This document shows, one piece after another, positions 45,492 to 53,702 of a stretch of 64,000 bases of DNA. Within the stretch, counting starts at the first letter, position 1. Every line of letters starts with the position of its first letter. A model generated the notes under the pieces. It saw only the letters and a list, made by a program, of their open reading frames with translations. It made no database searches and was not told the DNA's origin. Origin of the DNA: Streptomyces seoulensis (GTDB lineage Bacteria; Actinomycetota; Actinomycetes; Streptomycetales; Streptomycetaceae); assembly GCA_013364255.1 (NCBI GenBank), contig CP054936.1, positions 3,440,853 through 3,504,852 on the forward strand, read 5' to 3'. Both the position numbers and the translations under genes were made by a program.

Positions 45492-46025
45492 ATGGGCATG
45501 AGTTCGGGGCGCACCTTGGCTGGCGCCGCCGCCACGCTGCTCCCCCGACGGCGGGCGGTCCGGTTGGCCGGATGCTCCGTGCTTGTGTCGGCGTTCCTGC
45601 TCACCTCGTGTAAGACGTCCGGCGGCGGTGGGGGCGAGGCGGGTGCTTCGCGGTCACCTGCACCAAGTTCGGCCCGGACGGCGACCGAGGAGTCGGAAGC
45701 GAGACTCGGCGAGCAGGCCCGGGCGGCTCTTGGTGCCGTCCGCGGCGGGACGCCTGTCGAGGCCGGAGTGGAGCGCGTGGCCGAGGGCATCCACAGCGAA
45801 CCCACCCTGAACAAGGGAAAGACCTACCGACTCAGCCTCGCCTGCGCGGGCAGGGGGAACGCGCGGCTGACCTTCGTGCCCGCGAATGCCGGCCGGCAGG
45901 CCACGGTGTCGTGCGACGGGGCGGTGGCGCAGCAGCGGATCACCGGGGGCGGGCCGGTCCGCATCGATGTCTACGGCACCGAGGGATCGAGCGGCGCGAT
46001 CGCCTGGCAGGTCGACGCCGCGTGA
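45492..46025 (+). CDS. Lipoprotein of unknown function
   Basis: The 177-residue protein (start 45492; a second ATG two codons on is possible) has a hydrophobic signal segment ending in the lipobox LLTSC. A Gly/Ser/Ala-rich spacer follows. The mature domain carries two Cys (LACAGRGNARLTFVP and VSCDGAVAQQRI), with a beta-rich pattern ending IRIDVYGTEGSSGAIAWQVDAA-like. That pattern resembles small Streptomyces lipoproteins of beta-sandwich type, but no named family comes to mind. It is convergent with the glutamine synthetase gene, with a hairpin between. Confidence 0.72.
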   Translation: MGMSSGRTLAGAAATLLPRRRAVRLAGCSVLVSAFLLTSCKTSGGGGGEAGASRSPAPSSARTATEESEARLGEQARAALGAVRGGTPVEAGVERVAEGIHSEPTLNKGKTYRLSLACAGRGNARLTFVPANAGRQATVSCDGAVAQQRITGGGPVRIDVYGTEGSSGAIAWQVDAA

Positions 46026-46069
46026 TCCGCACCCGTCTCCCGTCGGCCCGGTGAGGCCGAGGCGCGCCG

Positions 46070-46100
46070 TGGGGCCGGCCGCTCGTAGCGGTCGGCCCCA
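46070..46100. terminator. Bidirectional hairpin terminator
   Basis: A 14-bp stem with one G-T wobble (left arm TGGGGCCGGCCGCT) has a CGT loop. It lies between the convergent lipoprotein and glutamine-synthetase genes. Confidence 0.8.
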
Positions 46101-46135
46101 TGGATGTCGACGGCGCACAGCGCCCTGACCCGCCC

Positions 46136-47497
46136 CTACAGCACCGGCAAGTGCTTCCGCAGCTCGTACGCCGTGACCTCCGAGCGGTACTCCTCCCATT
46201 CCTGCTTCTTGTTGCGGAGGAAGAAGTCGAAGACGTGTTCGCCGAGGGTTTCGGCTACCAGGTCGCTGTTCTCCATGAGGGTCAGGGCCTCGCCGAGGTT
46301 CTGCGGGAGGGGTTCGATGCCCATCGCGCGGCGTTCGGCGTTGGAGAGGGCCCAGACGTCGTCCTCGGCGCCCGGCGGGAGTTCGTAGCCCTCCTCGATG
46401 CCCTTGAGGCCGGCGGCCAGGAGGACGGCGTAGGTCAGGTACGGGTTCGCGCCGGAGTCGATCGAGCGGACCTCGACCCGCGCCGAGCCCGTCTTGCCGG
46501 GCTTGTACATCGGGACGCGGACCAGGGCGCTGCGGTTGTTGTGGCCCCAGCAGATGTAGGACGGCGCTTCGCCGCCCGCGCCCGCCGTGCGCTCGGAGCC
46601 GCCCCAGATGCGCTTGTAGGAGTTGACCCACTGGTTGGTCACCGCGCTGATCTCGCCCGCGTGCCGCAGCAGGCCCGCGATGAAGGAGCGGCCGACCTTG
46701 GAGAGCTGGTACTCCGAGCCGGACTCGTAGAACGCGTTCCGGTCGCCCTCGAAGAGGGAGAGGTGGGAGTGCATGCCGGAGCCGGGGAACTCCGAGAACG
46801 GCTTCGGCATGAAGGTCGCCTGGAGCCCCTGCTCCAGCGCCACCTGCTTCATGACCAGGCGGAACGTCATGATGTTGTCCGCCGTGGACAGCGCGTCGGC
46901 GTAGCGCAGGTCGATCTCCTGCTGCCCCGGCGCGCCCTCGTGGTGGGAGAACTCCACCGAGATCCCCATCGACTCCAGCATGGTGATCGCCTGGCGGCGG
47001 AAGTCCATGCCGATGGCCTGCGGGGTGTGGTCGAAGTAGCCGGAGTTGTCGGCAGGGGTGGGGCGGGAGCCGTCCAGCGGGCGGTTCTTCAGCAGGAAGA
47101 ACTCGATCTCCGGGTGGGTGTAGAAGGTGAAGCCCAGGTCGGAGGTGCGCGCCAGGGCCCGCTTGAGCACGTAGCGCGGGTCGGCGAAGGACGGGGAGCC
47201 GTCCGGCATCAGGATGTCGCAGAACATTCGCGCCGTGCCGGGGGCCTCCGCCCGCCAGGGCAGGATCTGGAACGTCGAGGGGTCCGGCTTGGCGATCATG
47301 TCGGACTCGTAGACGCGTGCGAAGCCCTCGATGGCCGAGCCGTCGAAGCCGATGCCCTCGTCGAAGGCCTGTTCCAGCTCGGCGGGGGCCACGGCCACGG
47401 ACTTCAGGAAGCCCAGCACGTCCGTGAACCACAGGCGTACGAACCGGATGTCGCGCTCCTCCAACGTCCGGAGCACGAACTCCTGCTGCTTGTCCAT
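46136..47497 (-). CDS. glnA2: GlnA2-type glutamine synthetase-like ligase
   Basis: The 453-residue protein is started at MDKQQEFVLRTLEERD (47497), where GGAAG precedes the ATG; a start at 47512 adds five residues. GS-I type signatures are present: DGSAIEGF, TFYTHPEIEFFLL, the Mg/glutamate region FSHHEGAPGQQEIDLRY, GSGMHSHLSLF, and RVEVRSIDSGANPYL. In S. coelicolor the glnA2 product does not make glutamine but gamma-glutamylates polyamines (putrescine, spermidine). The N-terminus here matches that group. It is transcribed away from hmp. The substrate should be treated as inferred. Confidence 0.88.
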   Translation of the reverse strand: MDKQQEFVLRTLEERDIRFVRLWFTDVLGFLKSVAVAPAELEQAFDEGIGFDGSAIEGFARVYESDMIAKPDPSTFQILPWRAEAPGTARMFCDILMPDGSPSFADPRYVLKRALARTSDLGFTFYTHPEIEFFLLKNRPLDGSRPTPADNSGYFDHTPQAIGMDFRRQAITMLESMGISVEFSHHEGAPGQQEIDLRYADALSTADNIMTFRLVMKQVALEQGLQATFMPKPFSEFPGSGMHSHLSLFEGDRNAFYESGSEYQLSKVGRSFIAGLLRHAGEISAVTNQWVNSYKRIWGGSERTAGAGGEAPSYICWGHNNRSALVRVPMYKPGKTGSARVEVRSIDSGANPYLTYAVLLAAGLKGIEEGYELPPGAEDDVWALSNAERRAMGIEPLPQNLGEALTLMENSDLVAETLGEHVFDFFLRNKKQEWEEYRSEVTAYELRKHLPVL

Positions 47498-47849
47498 CTT
47501 CCGCTTCCCCATCCTTGCTGGTCAGGCCGCCTGTGTCCGTTTGTCGTCACGGGAGGCGGTCGGGCACGCGAGCATCACACCACACCAGGGTTTCACGCGC
47601 GTTGCGGGCGGCCTCGGCCCGAGCGGGTCCCGGCCTCCGGCCCGGTCCGGCCAAAAGCCCGGCCCGCACGTCCCGGCCGGCCGGGACAGCGGTCGTTCTG
47701 GCGTTCGGTCGCCCGCGCGCAGTGGTGCACTGCTCTGCCGCCCATCTTGCCCCCTGCGCGCCCCCGCCGTAATGGCCAAAGCCACCGGAGCCACTCACGC
47801 CCGCCGTACGGCCTGATCCGGTCGTACGTGAGGCAGGCCACGTTCCTTT

Positions 47850-47872
47850 AATTTGCATCTCAGATGCAAGTT
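47850..47872 (+). promoter_or_regulatory. NsrR-type operator of hmp
   Basis: AATTTGCATCT and AGATGCAAGTT form an 11-1-11 inverted repeat with a single mismatch, 61 bases before the hmp start. S. coelicolor NsrR sites have this 11-1-11 layout with ATGCAT-type cores. The nsrR-like gene lies at 49272-49721. The rest of the roughly 430-base gap between the glutamine-synthetase gene and hmp contains no gene. Confidence 0.8.
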
Positions 47873-47932
47873 TTCATACCGTCGTGATCAGTCGAGCGAT
47901 CGAGCACACGATCGAGTCATCGAGGAGTCACG

Positions 47933-49153
47933 ATGCTGTCCGAGCAGTCAGCGACCACCGTCCGCGCCACCCTCCCCGTCGTCGGCGCGGCCATCGGCCA
48001 GATCACCGAGCGCTTCTACGCCAGGCTGTTCGAGGCCCACCCGGAGCTGCTGCGGGACCTGTTCAACCGCGGCAACCAGGCCTCCGGCGCCCAGAAGCAG
48101 GCCCTGGCCGGCTCCATCGCCGCCTTCGCGACGTACCTGGTGAACCACCCCGACCAGCGCCCCGACGTGATGCTCGACCGCATCGCCCACAAGCACGCCT
48201 CGCTGGGCATCGTCCCGGAGCAGTACCCGATCGTGCACGAGCACCTGTTCGCCGCCATCGCCGAGATCCTCGGCGACGCCGTCACCGAGGAGGTCGCCGC
48301 CGCCTGGACCGAGGTCTACTGGCTGATGGCCAACGCCCTCATCGCCATCGAGAAGCGGCTCTACGCGCGGAGCGCGCAGACCGGCTGGCGCGAGTGGAGG
48401 GTCGTCGGGCGGGCCGAGGACACCGATGACGTGGCCACCTTCACGCTGCGCCCCGTGGACGAAGGGCCGGTGCCCGGCTACCGGGCCGGCCAGTACGTCT
48501 CGGTCGGCGTCACGCTCGCGGACGGCGCCCGGCAGATCCGCCAGTACAGCCTGACCGCGGCCCCTGGCGCACCGGAGCGGCGGTTCGCCGTCAAGCGGGT
48601 GACCGGCGACGCCGCCACGCCCGACGGCGAGGTCTCCGGCCACCTGCACGCCCACGTCCGCGAGGGCGACGTCCTCCAGCTGTCCGCCCCGTACGGCGAC
48701 CTCGTCCTGGAGGACACCGACGCGCCGCTGCTGCTCGCCTCCGCGGGCATCGGCGTCACCCCGATGATCGCCATGCTGGACCAGCTCGCCGCCGCCGGCC
48801 ACGGCGCCCCGGTCACCGTCGTGCACGCCGACCGCTCCCCCGCCGCGCACGCGCTGCGCGCGGACCACGAGCGGTACGCCGCCGCGCTGGCCGACGCGCG
48901 CACCGTCTTCTTCTACGAGCAGGACGCCGAGGGCCACGGCCGGCCCGGCCGGGTGGACCTCTCCGAGGTCGCCGTCCCCGCCGGGACGCGGGCCTACCTG
49001 TGCGGTCCGCTGCCGTTCATGCGCGCGGTGCGCGAGCAGCTCATCGCCAAGGGGGTGGCCCCGGCCGACATCCACTACGAGGTCTTCGGCCCCGACCTGT
49101 GGCTCGCCCAGCCCGCGGCGGAGGCGGCGGAGGCGGCGGCGGAGGCGGCCTGA
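47933..49153 (+). CDS. hmpA: Flavohaemoprotein (nitric oxide dioxygenase)
   Basis: The 406-residue protein has an N-terminal globin domain (about 1-140; proximal His in IAHKHASLGI) and a ferredoxin-reductase-like half. FAD binding is at RQYSLTAAP, NAD(P)H binding at GIGVTPMIAML, and the C-terminal YEVFGPDLW is canonical. It converts NO plus O2 to nitrate in the cytoplasm. The C-terminal tail is an Ala-Glu repeat (AEAAEAAAEAA) from a GCGGAG microrepeat. Upstream lies an NsrR-type operator and downstream, convergent, an nsrR-like gene, giving an NO-sensing and detoxification pair. Confidence 0.94.
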   Translation: MLSEQSATTVRATLPVVGAAIGQITERFYARLFEAHPELLRDLFNRGNQASGAQKQALAGSIAAFATYLVNHPDQRPDVMLDRIAHKHASLGIVPEQYPIVHEHLFAAIAEILGDAVTEEVAAAWTEVYWLMANALIAIEKRLYARSAQTGWREWRVVGRAEDTDDVATFTLRPVDEGPVPGYRAGQYVSVGVTLADGARQIRQYSLTAAPGAPERRFAVKRVTGDAATPDGEVSGHLHAHVREGDVLQLSAPYGDLVLEDTDAPLLLASAGIGVTPMIAMLDQLAAAGHGAPVTVVHADRSPAAHALRADHERYAAALADARTVFFYEQDAEGHGRPGRVDLSEVAVPAGTRAYLCGPLPFMRAVREQLIAKGVAPADIHYEVFGPDLWLAQPAAEAAEAAAEAA

Positions 49154-49185
49154 CGGTCGCGGTCCCGCCCCGGGGCCCCTTCACC

Positions 49186-49225
49186 GGCCGGTCCGAAGCG
49201 GTTCCCCCACCGCCTCGGGCCGGCC
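49186..49225. terminator. Bidirectional hairpin between hmpA and nsrR
   Basis: A 16-bp stem (GGCCGGTCCGAAGCGG with CCGCCTCGGGCCGGCC) has one wobble and one mismatch and is followed by TTT. Confidence 0.75.
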
Positions 49226-49271
49226 TTTCGCGTCCCCGCGCACGGGCCGCCTCCCGAGGAACCGGCGCCGC

Positions 49272-49721
49272 TCAGGAAGCCGTGCGCACGCTCGGCAGGC
49301 CCAGCAGCAGCGGTCCCGTGGGGGACTCGACCATGTCGGCGACCGTGAAGGGGTCGAGGGTGGCGTAGAACGCCTCCTGGGCCCGGCGCAGGGCGCCCCG
49401 CAGGCGGCAGTCGGAGTTCAGCGGGCAGGGTGTGTCGCCGCCGGTGCAGTCGGCGACGTCGCCCTCGCCCTCGAACGCGCGCACGATCCCGCCGATGGAC
49501 GCGCCGCGGCCCGTCTCCGTGAGCGAGAGTCCGCCGCCCCGGCCGCGGCGGGCGGCGAGCAGCCCGCGGTGCTGGAGTTCGGCGACGATCTTCGCGGCGT
49601 GCGTGTACGGCACGCCCATGTCCGCCGCGACCTCACGGGTCGTGGGGCTCTCGGACTCGCCCGCGACGGCGAGCCTCATCAGGACGCGCAGCGCCATGTC
49701 GGTGGAGCGCAGCAGCCGCAT
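49272..49721 (-). CDS. nsrR: Rrf2-family NO-sensing repressor
   Basis: The 149-residue protein is started at MRLLRSTDMALRVLMRL (49721), eight codons inside the longest frame. The Rrf2 winged helix (TTREVAADMGVPYTHAAKIVAEL) is followed by the cluster-binding loop with C92, C99 and C105. D8 also fits the fourth [4Fe-4S] ligand position known in S. coelicolor NsrR. The Cys spacing here is CX6CX5C, one residue longer in the first gap than the CX5CX5C I remember. It represses hmp-type genes until NO attacks the cluster. It may also regulate itself; I see no full operator upstream. Confidence 0.9.
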   Translation of the reverse strand: MRLLRSTDMALRVLMRLAVAGESESPTTREVAADMGVPYTHAAKIVAELQHRGLLAARRGRGGGLSLTETGRGASIGGIVRAFEGEGDVADCTGGDTPCPLNSDCRLRGALRRAQEAFYATLDPFTVADMVESPTGPLLLGLPSVRTAS

Positions 49722-49928
49722 GCCGCCAGCGTAAATAATCGGCATCCGCCGTTCAACTTAACGGCAACCCGCCGCCCACGGCCGTGCTCTCCCCCGCGCC
49801 CCCTCCGCCCCATTACGATCATCGCGAACCCGAGCGTCCCGAGCGCCCCGAGCGCCCTGCCTGTCCCGACCGTCCCGCCCGGCTCGCCCCACCCGCCCGT
49901 CCGCGCCCGATCCCCGAAGGACTCCGCC

Positions 49929-50714
49929 ATGGCCCCCGCACCCCAGCCCGGCACCAGCGGCCCCACCGGTACGGCCGGTCCCACCGGTGTGCCCGGTGCG
50001 CCCGGCGGCGACCAGCGCCGGGCGCACCGGGAGGAGCTGCGCCGCGCCGAGCAGGCACGCCAGCGGCGCAACCGGCTTGTCGGCATCGCCGCGAGCGTGG
50101 CCGTGGTCGCGGCGCTGACCGTGGGCGGCGTGCTGTTCGTCCACGCGCAGACCGCCCAGTCCGAGAACGGCGGCGCGACGGGCACGGCGGTCGAGGCCAA
50201 GAGCGCCCCGGACGGGAAGAACGGCACGGCGGGCCGGGGTGAGAAGGCAGGCGGCGCCGGGCACTTCACCACCGGCTCCGACGGCGTGCGCACCTGGCAG
50301 GGCGCCCTGACCCGGAACCACACCACCGCCGCAGTGACGTATCCGATGGAGCCGCCGGTCGGGGGCGACCACAACCCCGTCTGGCAGAACTGCAACGGCG
50401 ACGTCTACACCCGGCCGGTCAGGAACGAGCACGCCGTGCACGCCCTGGAGCACGGGGCCGTCTGGGTGACGTACAACGCCAGGGCGGCCAAGGCGGACGT
50501 GGCCGCGCTGGCGGAGAAGGTGCGTCGCACGCCGTACACGCTGATGAGCCCGGTCGCGGACCAGAAGGACCCGATCATGCTGTCCGCGTGGGCGCACCAG
50601 CGCACCGTGACGGGGGCGGGCGATCCGAACGTCGACCCGTTCTTCGCCGCGTTCGTGCAGGGCTCCCAGACGCCGGAGCCGGGGGCCGCCTGCACGGGCG
50701 GTGTGGACCGGTGA
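49929..50714 (+). CDS. DUF3105 membrane-anchored protein
   Basis: The 261-residue protein follows GAAGGA. The N-terminal region is a Gly/Pro/Thr-rich cytoplasmic tail with collagen-like GPTG runs, then a basic stretch (REELRRAEQARQRRNR). One transmembrane helix (about 48-70) is followed by a linker and the DUF3105 domain: TYPMEPPVGGDHNPVWQNCNG, YTRPVRNEHAVHALEHGAVWVTY, CxG near the end. The His-rich outer domain suggests metal binding. The stop overlaps the GTG of the DUF305 gene (GTGA), so the pair is co-translated. The function is not established. Confidence 0.88.
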   Translation: MAPAPQPGTSGPTGTAGPTGVPGAPGGDQRRAHREELRRAEQARQRRNRLVGIAASVAVVAALTVGGVLFVHAQTAQSENGGATGTAVEAKSAPDGKNGTAGRGEKAGGAGHFTTGSDGVRTWQGALTRNHTTAAVTYPMEPPVGGDHNPVWQNCNGDVYTRPVRNEHAVHALEHGAVWVTYNARAAKADVAALAEKVRRTPYTLMSPVADQKDPIMLSAWAHQRTVTGAGDPNVDPFFAAFVQGSQTPEPGAACTGGVDR

Positions 50715-51394
50715 GGCCGGCCGGGCTGATCGCGGCGGCCGCCGTGACCGCGCTGGCGGCGGCCGGGGCCATCAGCTACGCGGTCGCCGAGGACGGCGGC
50801 GCGCCCGCCGGGGCGCACTCCGCGCCCGCCGCGGCGGCGCCGTCCCCGTCCGTCCTGGCCGTCCCCGCCCCGGACTCCGCGGACGCGGGCTTCGCCCGGG
50901 ACATGGCCGTCCACCACCAGCAGGCGGTGGAGATGGCGTACCTCGTGCGCGACCGCACCCGCGACGCCGAAGTGCGCCGGCTGGCCTACGACATCGCGCA
51001 GACGCAGGCCAACCAGCGCGGGATGCTGCTGGGTTGGCTCGACCTGTGGGGGCTGCCGAAGGTGTCGGCCGAGCCGCCGATGACCTGGATGGGGATGGGC
51101 GACGCGGCCGCCGGCGAGGACGGCGCGCTGATGCCCGGCATGGCGACGAACACCCAGCTGAAGAAGTTGAACCAACTCAGCGGCCGGCAGGCGGAGATCC
51201 TCTTCCTCCAGCTCATGACCGCCCACCACCGGGGCGGGCTGCACATGGCGCAGGGCTGTGTCGCCCGGTGCACGGTGCCGGCGGAGAAGCGGCTGGCGCG
51301 GAGCATGGCCGACGGGCAGCGCTCGGAGCTCCAGCTGATGGCCGGGATGCTCAAGGAGCGCGGCGCGGCGCCCGATTCGGCGCCCGATTCCTGA
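50711..51394 (+). CDS. DUF305 (ferritin-like fold) secreted protein
   Basis: The 227-residue protein starts at GTG inside the DUF3105 stop. It has a signal or anchor segment (LIAAAAVTALAAAGAISYAV) and two DUF305 half-repeats. The first contains FARDMAVHHQQAVEMAYLVRDRT. The second contains FLQLMTAHHRGGLHMAQGCVARCT. The conserved H(H)xxA/xxxM positions suggest copper or iron binding in a four-helix bundle. DUF3105-DUF305 pairs are common in actinobacteria and have been linked to metal handling, though the role is not proven. Confidence 0.9.
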   Translation: MRPAGLIAAAAVTALAAAGAISYAVAEDGGAPAGAHSAPAAAAPSPSVLAVPAPDSADAGFARDMAVHHQQAVEMAYLVRDRTRDAEVRRLAYDIAQTQANQRGMLLGWLDLWGLPKVSAEPPMTWMGMGDAAAGEDGALMPGMATNTQLKKLNQLSGRQAEILFLQLMTAHHRGGLHMAQGCVARCTVPAEKRLARSMADGQRSELQLMAGMLKERGAAPDSAPDS

Positions 51395-51648
51395 GACGGG
51401 TCCACCGGAATCCGGGGAACGAAGCCCTCAATTCCCCCCGTAGTCACCGCACCTGACCGTTCCTTGGCTTTCTCTTGGCTTGCGCATGGCCCTGGCATGA
51501 ACGGTTCATCCGGAAGAGTGACCCTCGATCGTGTGATCCATTCATGGGCCCTTTCGCTCATGGGGCCGAACCGCCGCGGCCGCTTCGCGGATCACGCGTG
51601 GTCCAACCACTCATTGCGTTACATGCGATCCGCATCGCAGGGGGTTCT

Positions 51649-53589
51649 ATGAGATCCAACCGCGCCACCATGCGTGCCGGTGTGAGCCTGGCAGCGACAC
51701 TGCCGATGGTCGCCGGCGCGCTGGTGCTCGGCATACCCGCGGCGCACGCCGCGGACCACTCGGGCCGGGGCGCCCTCGCGGGCACCAAGCCCGCGTGGGC
51801 GACGGCCAAGGCGGACAAGGGCGCCACCGCGAACAGCGCCCAGGTCAACGCCCGGGTGTATCTGGCCGGCCGCGACGCCGCCGGCCTCGCGGCGTACGCC
51901 AAGGCGGTCGCCGACCCGTCCTCGCCGTCGTACGGCAAGTACCTGACGGCCGAGCAGGCGCAGGCCCGTTACGGTGCGACCGGGGCCCAGGTGGCCGCGG
52001 TCAAGTCGTGGCTGAAGTCGGCGGGCCTGAAGGTCACTTCGGTCACCTCGCACTACGTCGCCGTGTCGGGCGACGTCGCCTCCGTCGAGAAGGCGTTCGG
52101 CACCCAGCTGCACAACTTCGCCAAGGGCTCGAAGACCTACCGCGCCCCGGCCGCGTCGGCCTCCGTGCCGGCCGGGCTGCAGGGCGCCGTCCTGACCGTC
52201 ACCGGTCTGGACAACGCCCCGCACAAGGCGAACCACGCGGAGCAGCTGCCGCCGCCGGACGCGGTGTTCAAGAACGCCGGGCCGTTCTCGTCGTACTACG
52301 GCTCCAAGACCGCGACCACGCTGCCCTCGGCCTACGGCCAGAAGATCCCGTACGCCGTCAAGGGCTACACGGGTGAGCAGCTGCGTTCGGCCTACGGCGC
52401 CGGCAAGTACACCGGCAAGGGCGTCCGGGTCGCGATCACCGACGCGTACGCCTCGCCGACCATCGCCTACGACGCGGCCAACTACGCGAAGCAGAACGGC
52501 GACAAGGCCTGGAAGACCAGCCAGCTGCGCCAGGTCCTGCCGGCCGACTACACCAAGACCGAGGAGTGCGGCGCGGCCGGCTGGTACGGCGAGGAGACCC
52601 TCGACGTCGAGGCCGTGCACGCCGTGGCGCCCGACGCGAACGTCACCTACGTGGGCGCCGCGTCCTGCTACGACGACGATCTGCTCGACTCGCTGAGCAA
52701 GGTCGTCGACAACCACCTGGCCGACATCGTCTCCAACTCCTGGGGCGACATCGAGGCCAACCAGACGCCGGACCTGGCCGCCGCCTACGACCAGGTGTTC
52801 CAGTTCGGCGCTGTGGAGGGCATCGGCTTCTACTTCTCCTCCGGCGACAACGGCGACGAGGTCGCCCACACCGGCACCAAGCAGGTCGACACCCCGGCCA
52901 ACTCGGCGTGGGTGACCGCGGTCGGCGGCACCTCGCTGGCCGTCGGCAAGGGCGACAAGTACCTGTGGGAGACCGGCTGGGGCACCGACAAGGCCACCCT
53001 GTCGGCCGACGGCAAGAGCTGGACCGACTTCCCGGGCGCGTACAGCTCCGGCGCGGGCGGCGGCACCAGCAAGACCGTGCCGCAGCCGTACTACCAGAAG
53101 GGCGTCGTGCCGGGCGCGCTGGCCACGGCCAACAACGCGGCCGGCAACCGCGTCGTCCCGGACATCGCGGCGATCGCCGACCCGAACACCGGTTTCCTGG
53201 TCGGCCAGACGCAGTCCTTCCCGGACGGCACCCAGCGCTACAGCGAGTACCGCATCGGCGGCACCTCGCTGGCCGCGCCGGTGATCGCGGCCGTGCAGTC
53301 GCTGGCCCAGGAGGCGCGCGGCGGCAAGGCGATCGGCTTCGCCAACCCGTCGATCTACTCCAAGTACGGCTCGAAGCTGTACCACGACGTGGTGGACAAG
53401 CCGACCGGCAAGGACCTCGCGGTCGCCCGCGTGGACTTCGTCAACGGCGTCGACGCCTCCGGCGGTCTGACCTACTCCGTGCGCAGCCTCGGCAAGGACA
53501 GCTCGCTCCAGGCCGTCAAGGGCTACGACGACGTCACCGGCGTGGGCTCGCCCGCGAAGGGCTACGTCGACTCCTACCGTCGCCACTGA
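51649..53589 (+). CDS. Secreted S53 (sedolisin) serine-carboxyl protease
   Basis: The 646-residue precursor starts at ATG 51649 with a signal peptide (LAATLPMVAGALVLGIPAAHA-A). A kumamolisin-type propeptide (about 40-210: YLAGRDAAGLAAYAKAVADPSSP, YGKYLTAEQAQARYG) follows, then the catalytic domain. The triad is E315 and D319 in GEETLDVEAVH and S540 in GGTSLAAPV. The oxyanion Asp lies in SNSWGDIEA. A C-terminal Ca2+ site region reads YDDVTGVGSP. It should act outside the cell at acidic pH after self-cleavage. It is monocistronic. Confidence 0.95.
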   Translation: MRSNRATMRAGVSLAATLPMVAGALVLGIPAAHAADHSGRGALAGTKPAWATAKADKGATANSAQVNARVYLAGRDAAGLAAYAKAVADPSSPSYGKYLTAEQAQARYGATGAQVAAVKSWLKSAGLKVTSVTSHYVAVSGDVASVEKAFGTQLHNFAKGSKTYRAPAASASVPAGLQGAVLTVTGLDNAPHKANHAEQLPPPDAVFKNAGPFSSYYGSKTATTLPSAYGQKIPYAVKGYTGEQLRSAYGAGKYTGKGVRVAITDAYASPTIAYDAANYAKQNGDKAWKTSQLRQVLPADYTKTEECGAAGWYGEETLDVEAVHAVAPDANVTYVGAASCYDDDLLDSLSKVVDNHLADIVSNSWGDIEANQTPDLAAAYDQVFQFGAVEGIGFYFSSGDNGDEVAHTGTKQVDTPANSAWVTAVGGTSLAVGKGDKYLWETGWGTDKATLSADGKSWTDFPGAYSSGAGGGTSKTVPQPYYQKGVVPGALATANNAAGNRVVPDIAAIADPNTGFLVGQTQSFPDGTQRYSEYRIGGTSLAAPVIAAVQSLAQEARGGKAIGFANPSIYSKYGSKLYHDVVDKPTGKDLAVARVDFVNGVDASGGLTYSVRSLGKDSSLQAVKGYDDVTGVGSPAKGYVDSYRRH

Positions 53590-53623
53590 CGCAACCGCAC
53601 CACCGGCCGCGTCCGGCGGCCAC

Positions 53624-53657
53624 GGCGCCCGCTCCTCCTCCCCGAGGGGCGGGCGCC
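53624..53657 (+). terminator. S53 protease terminator
   Basis: Perfect 9-bp arms (GGCGCCCGC and GCGGGCGCC) are separated by 16 bases, 35 bases past the stop. Confidence 0.6.
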
Positions 53658-53702
53658 CGCGCGTACCCCCCATCGCGTCGCTCTGACGATTACACTGGGC
53701 GG

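Noticed and set aside
45246..45613. Short plus-strand ORF starting MSEHSVKESCAKCGG with a CxxC motif
   Set aside because: Only the first 20 residues look protein-like; the rest has poor codon bias and no ribosome-binding site was seen.
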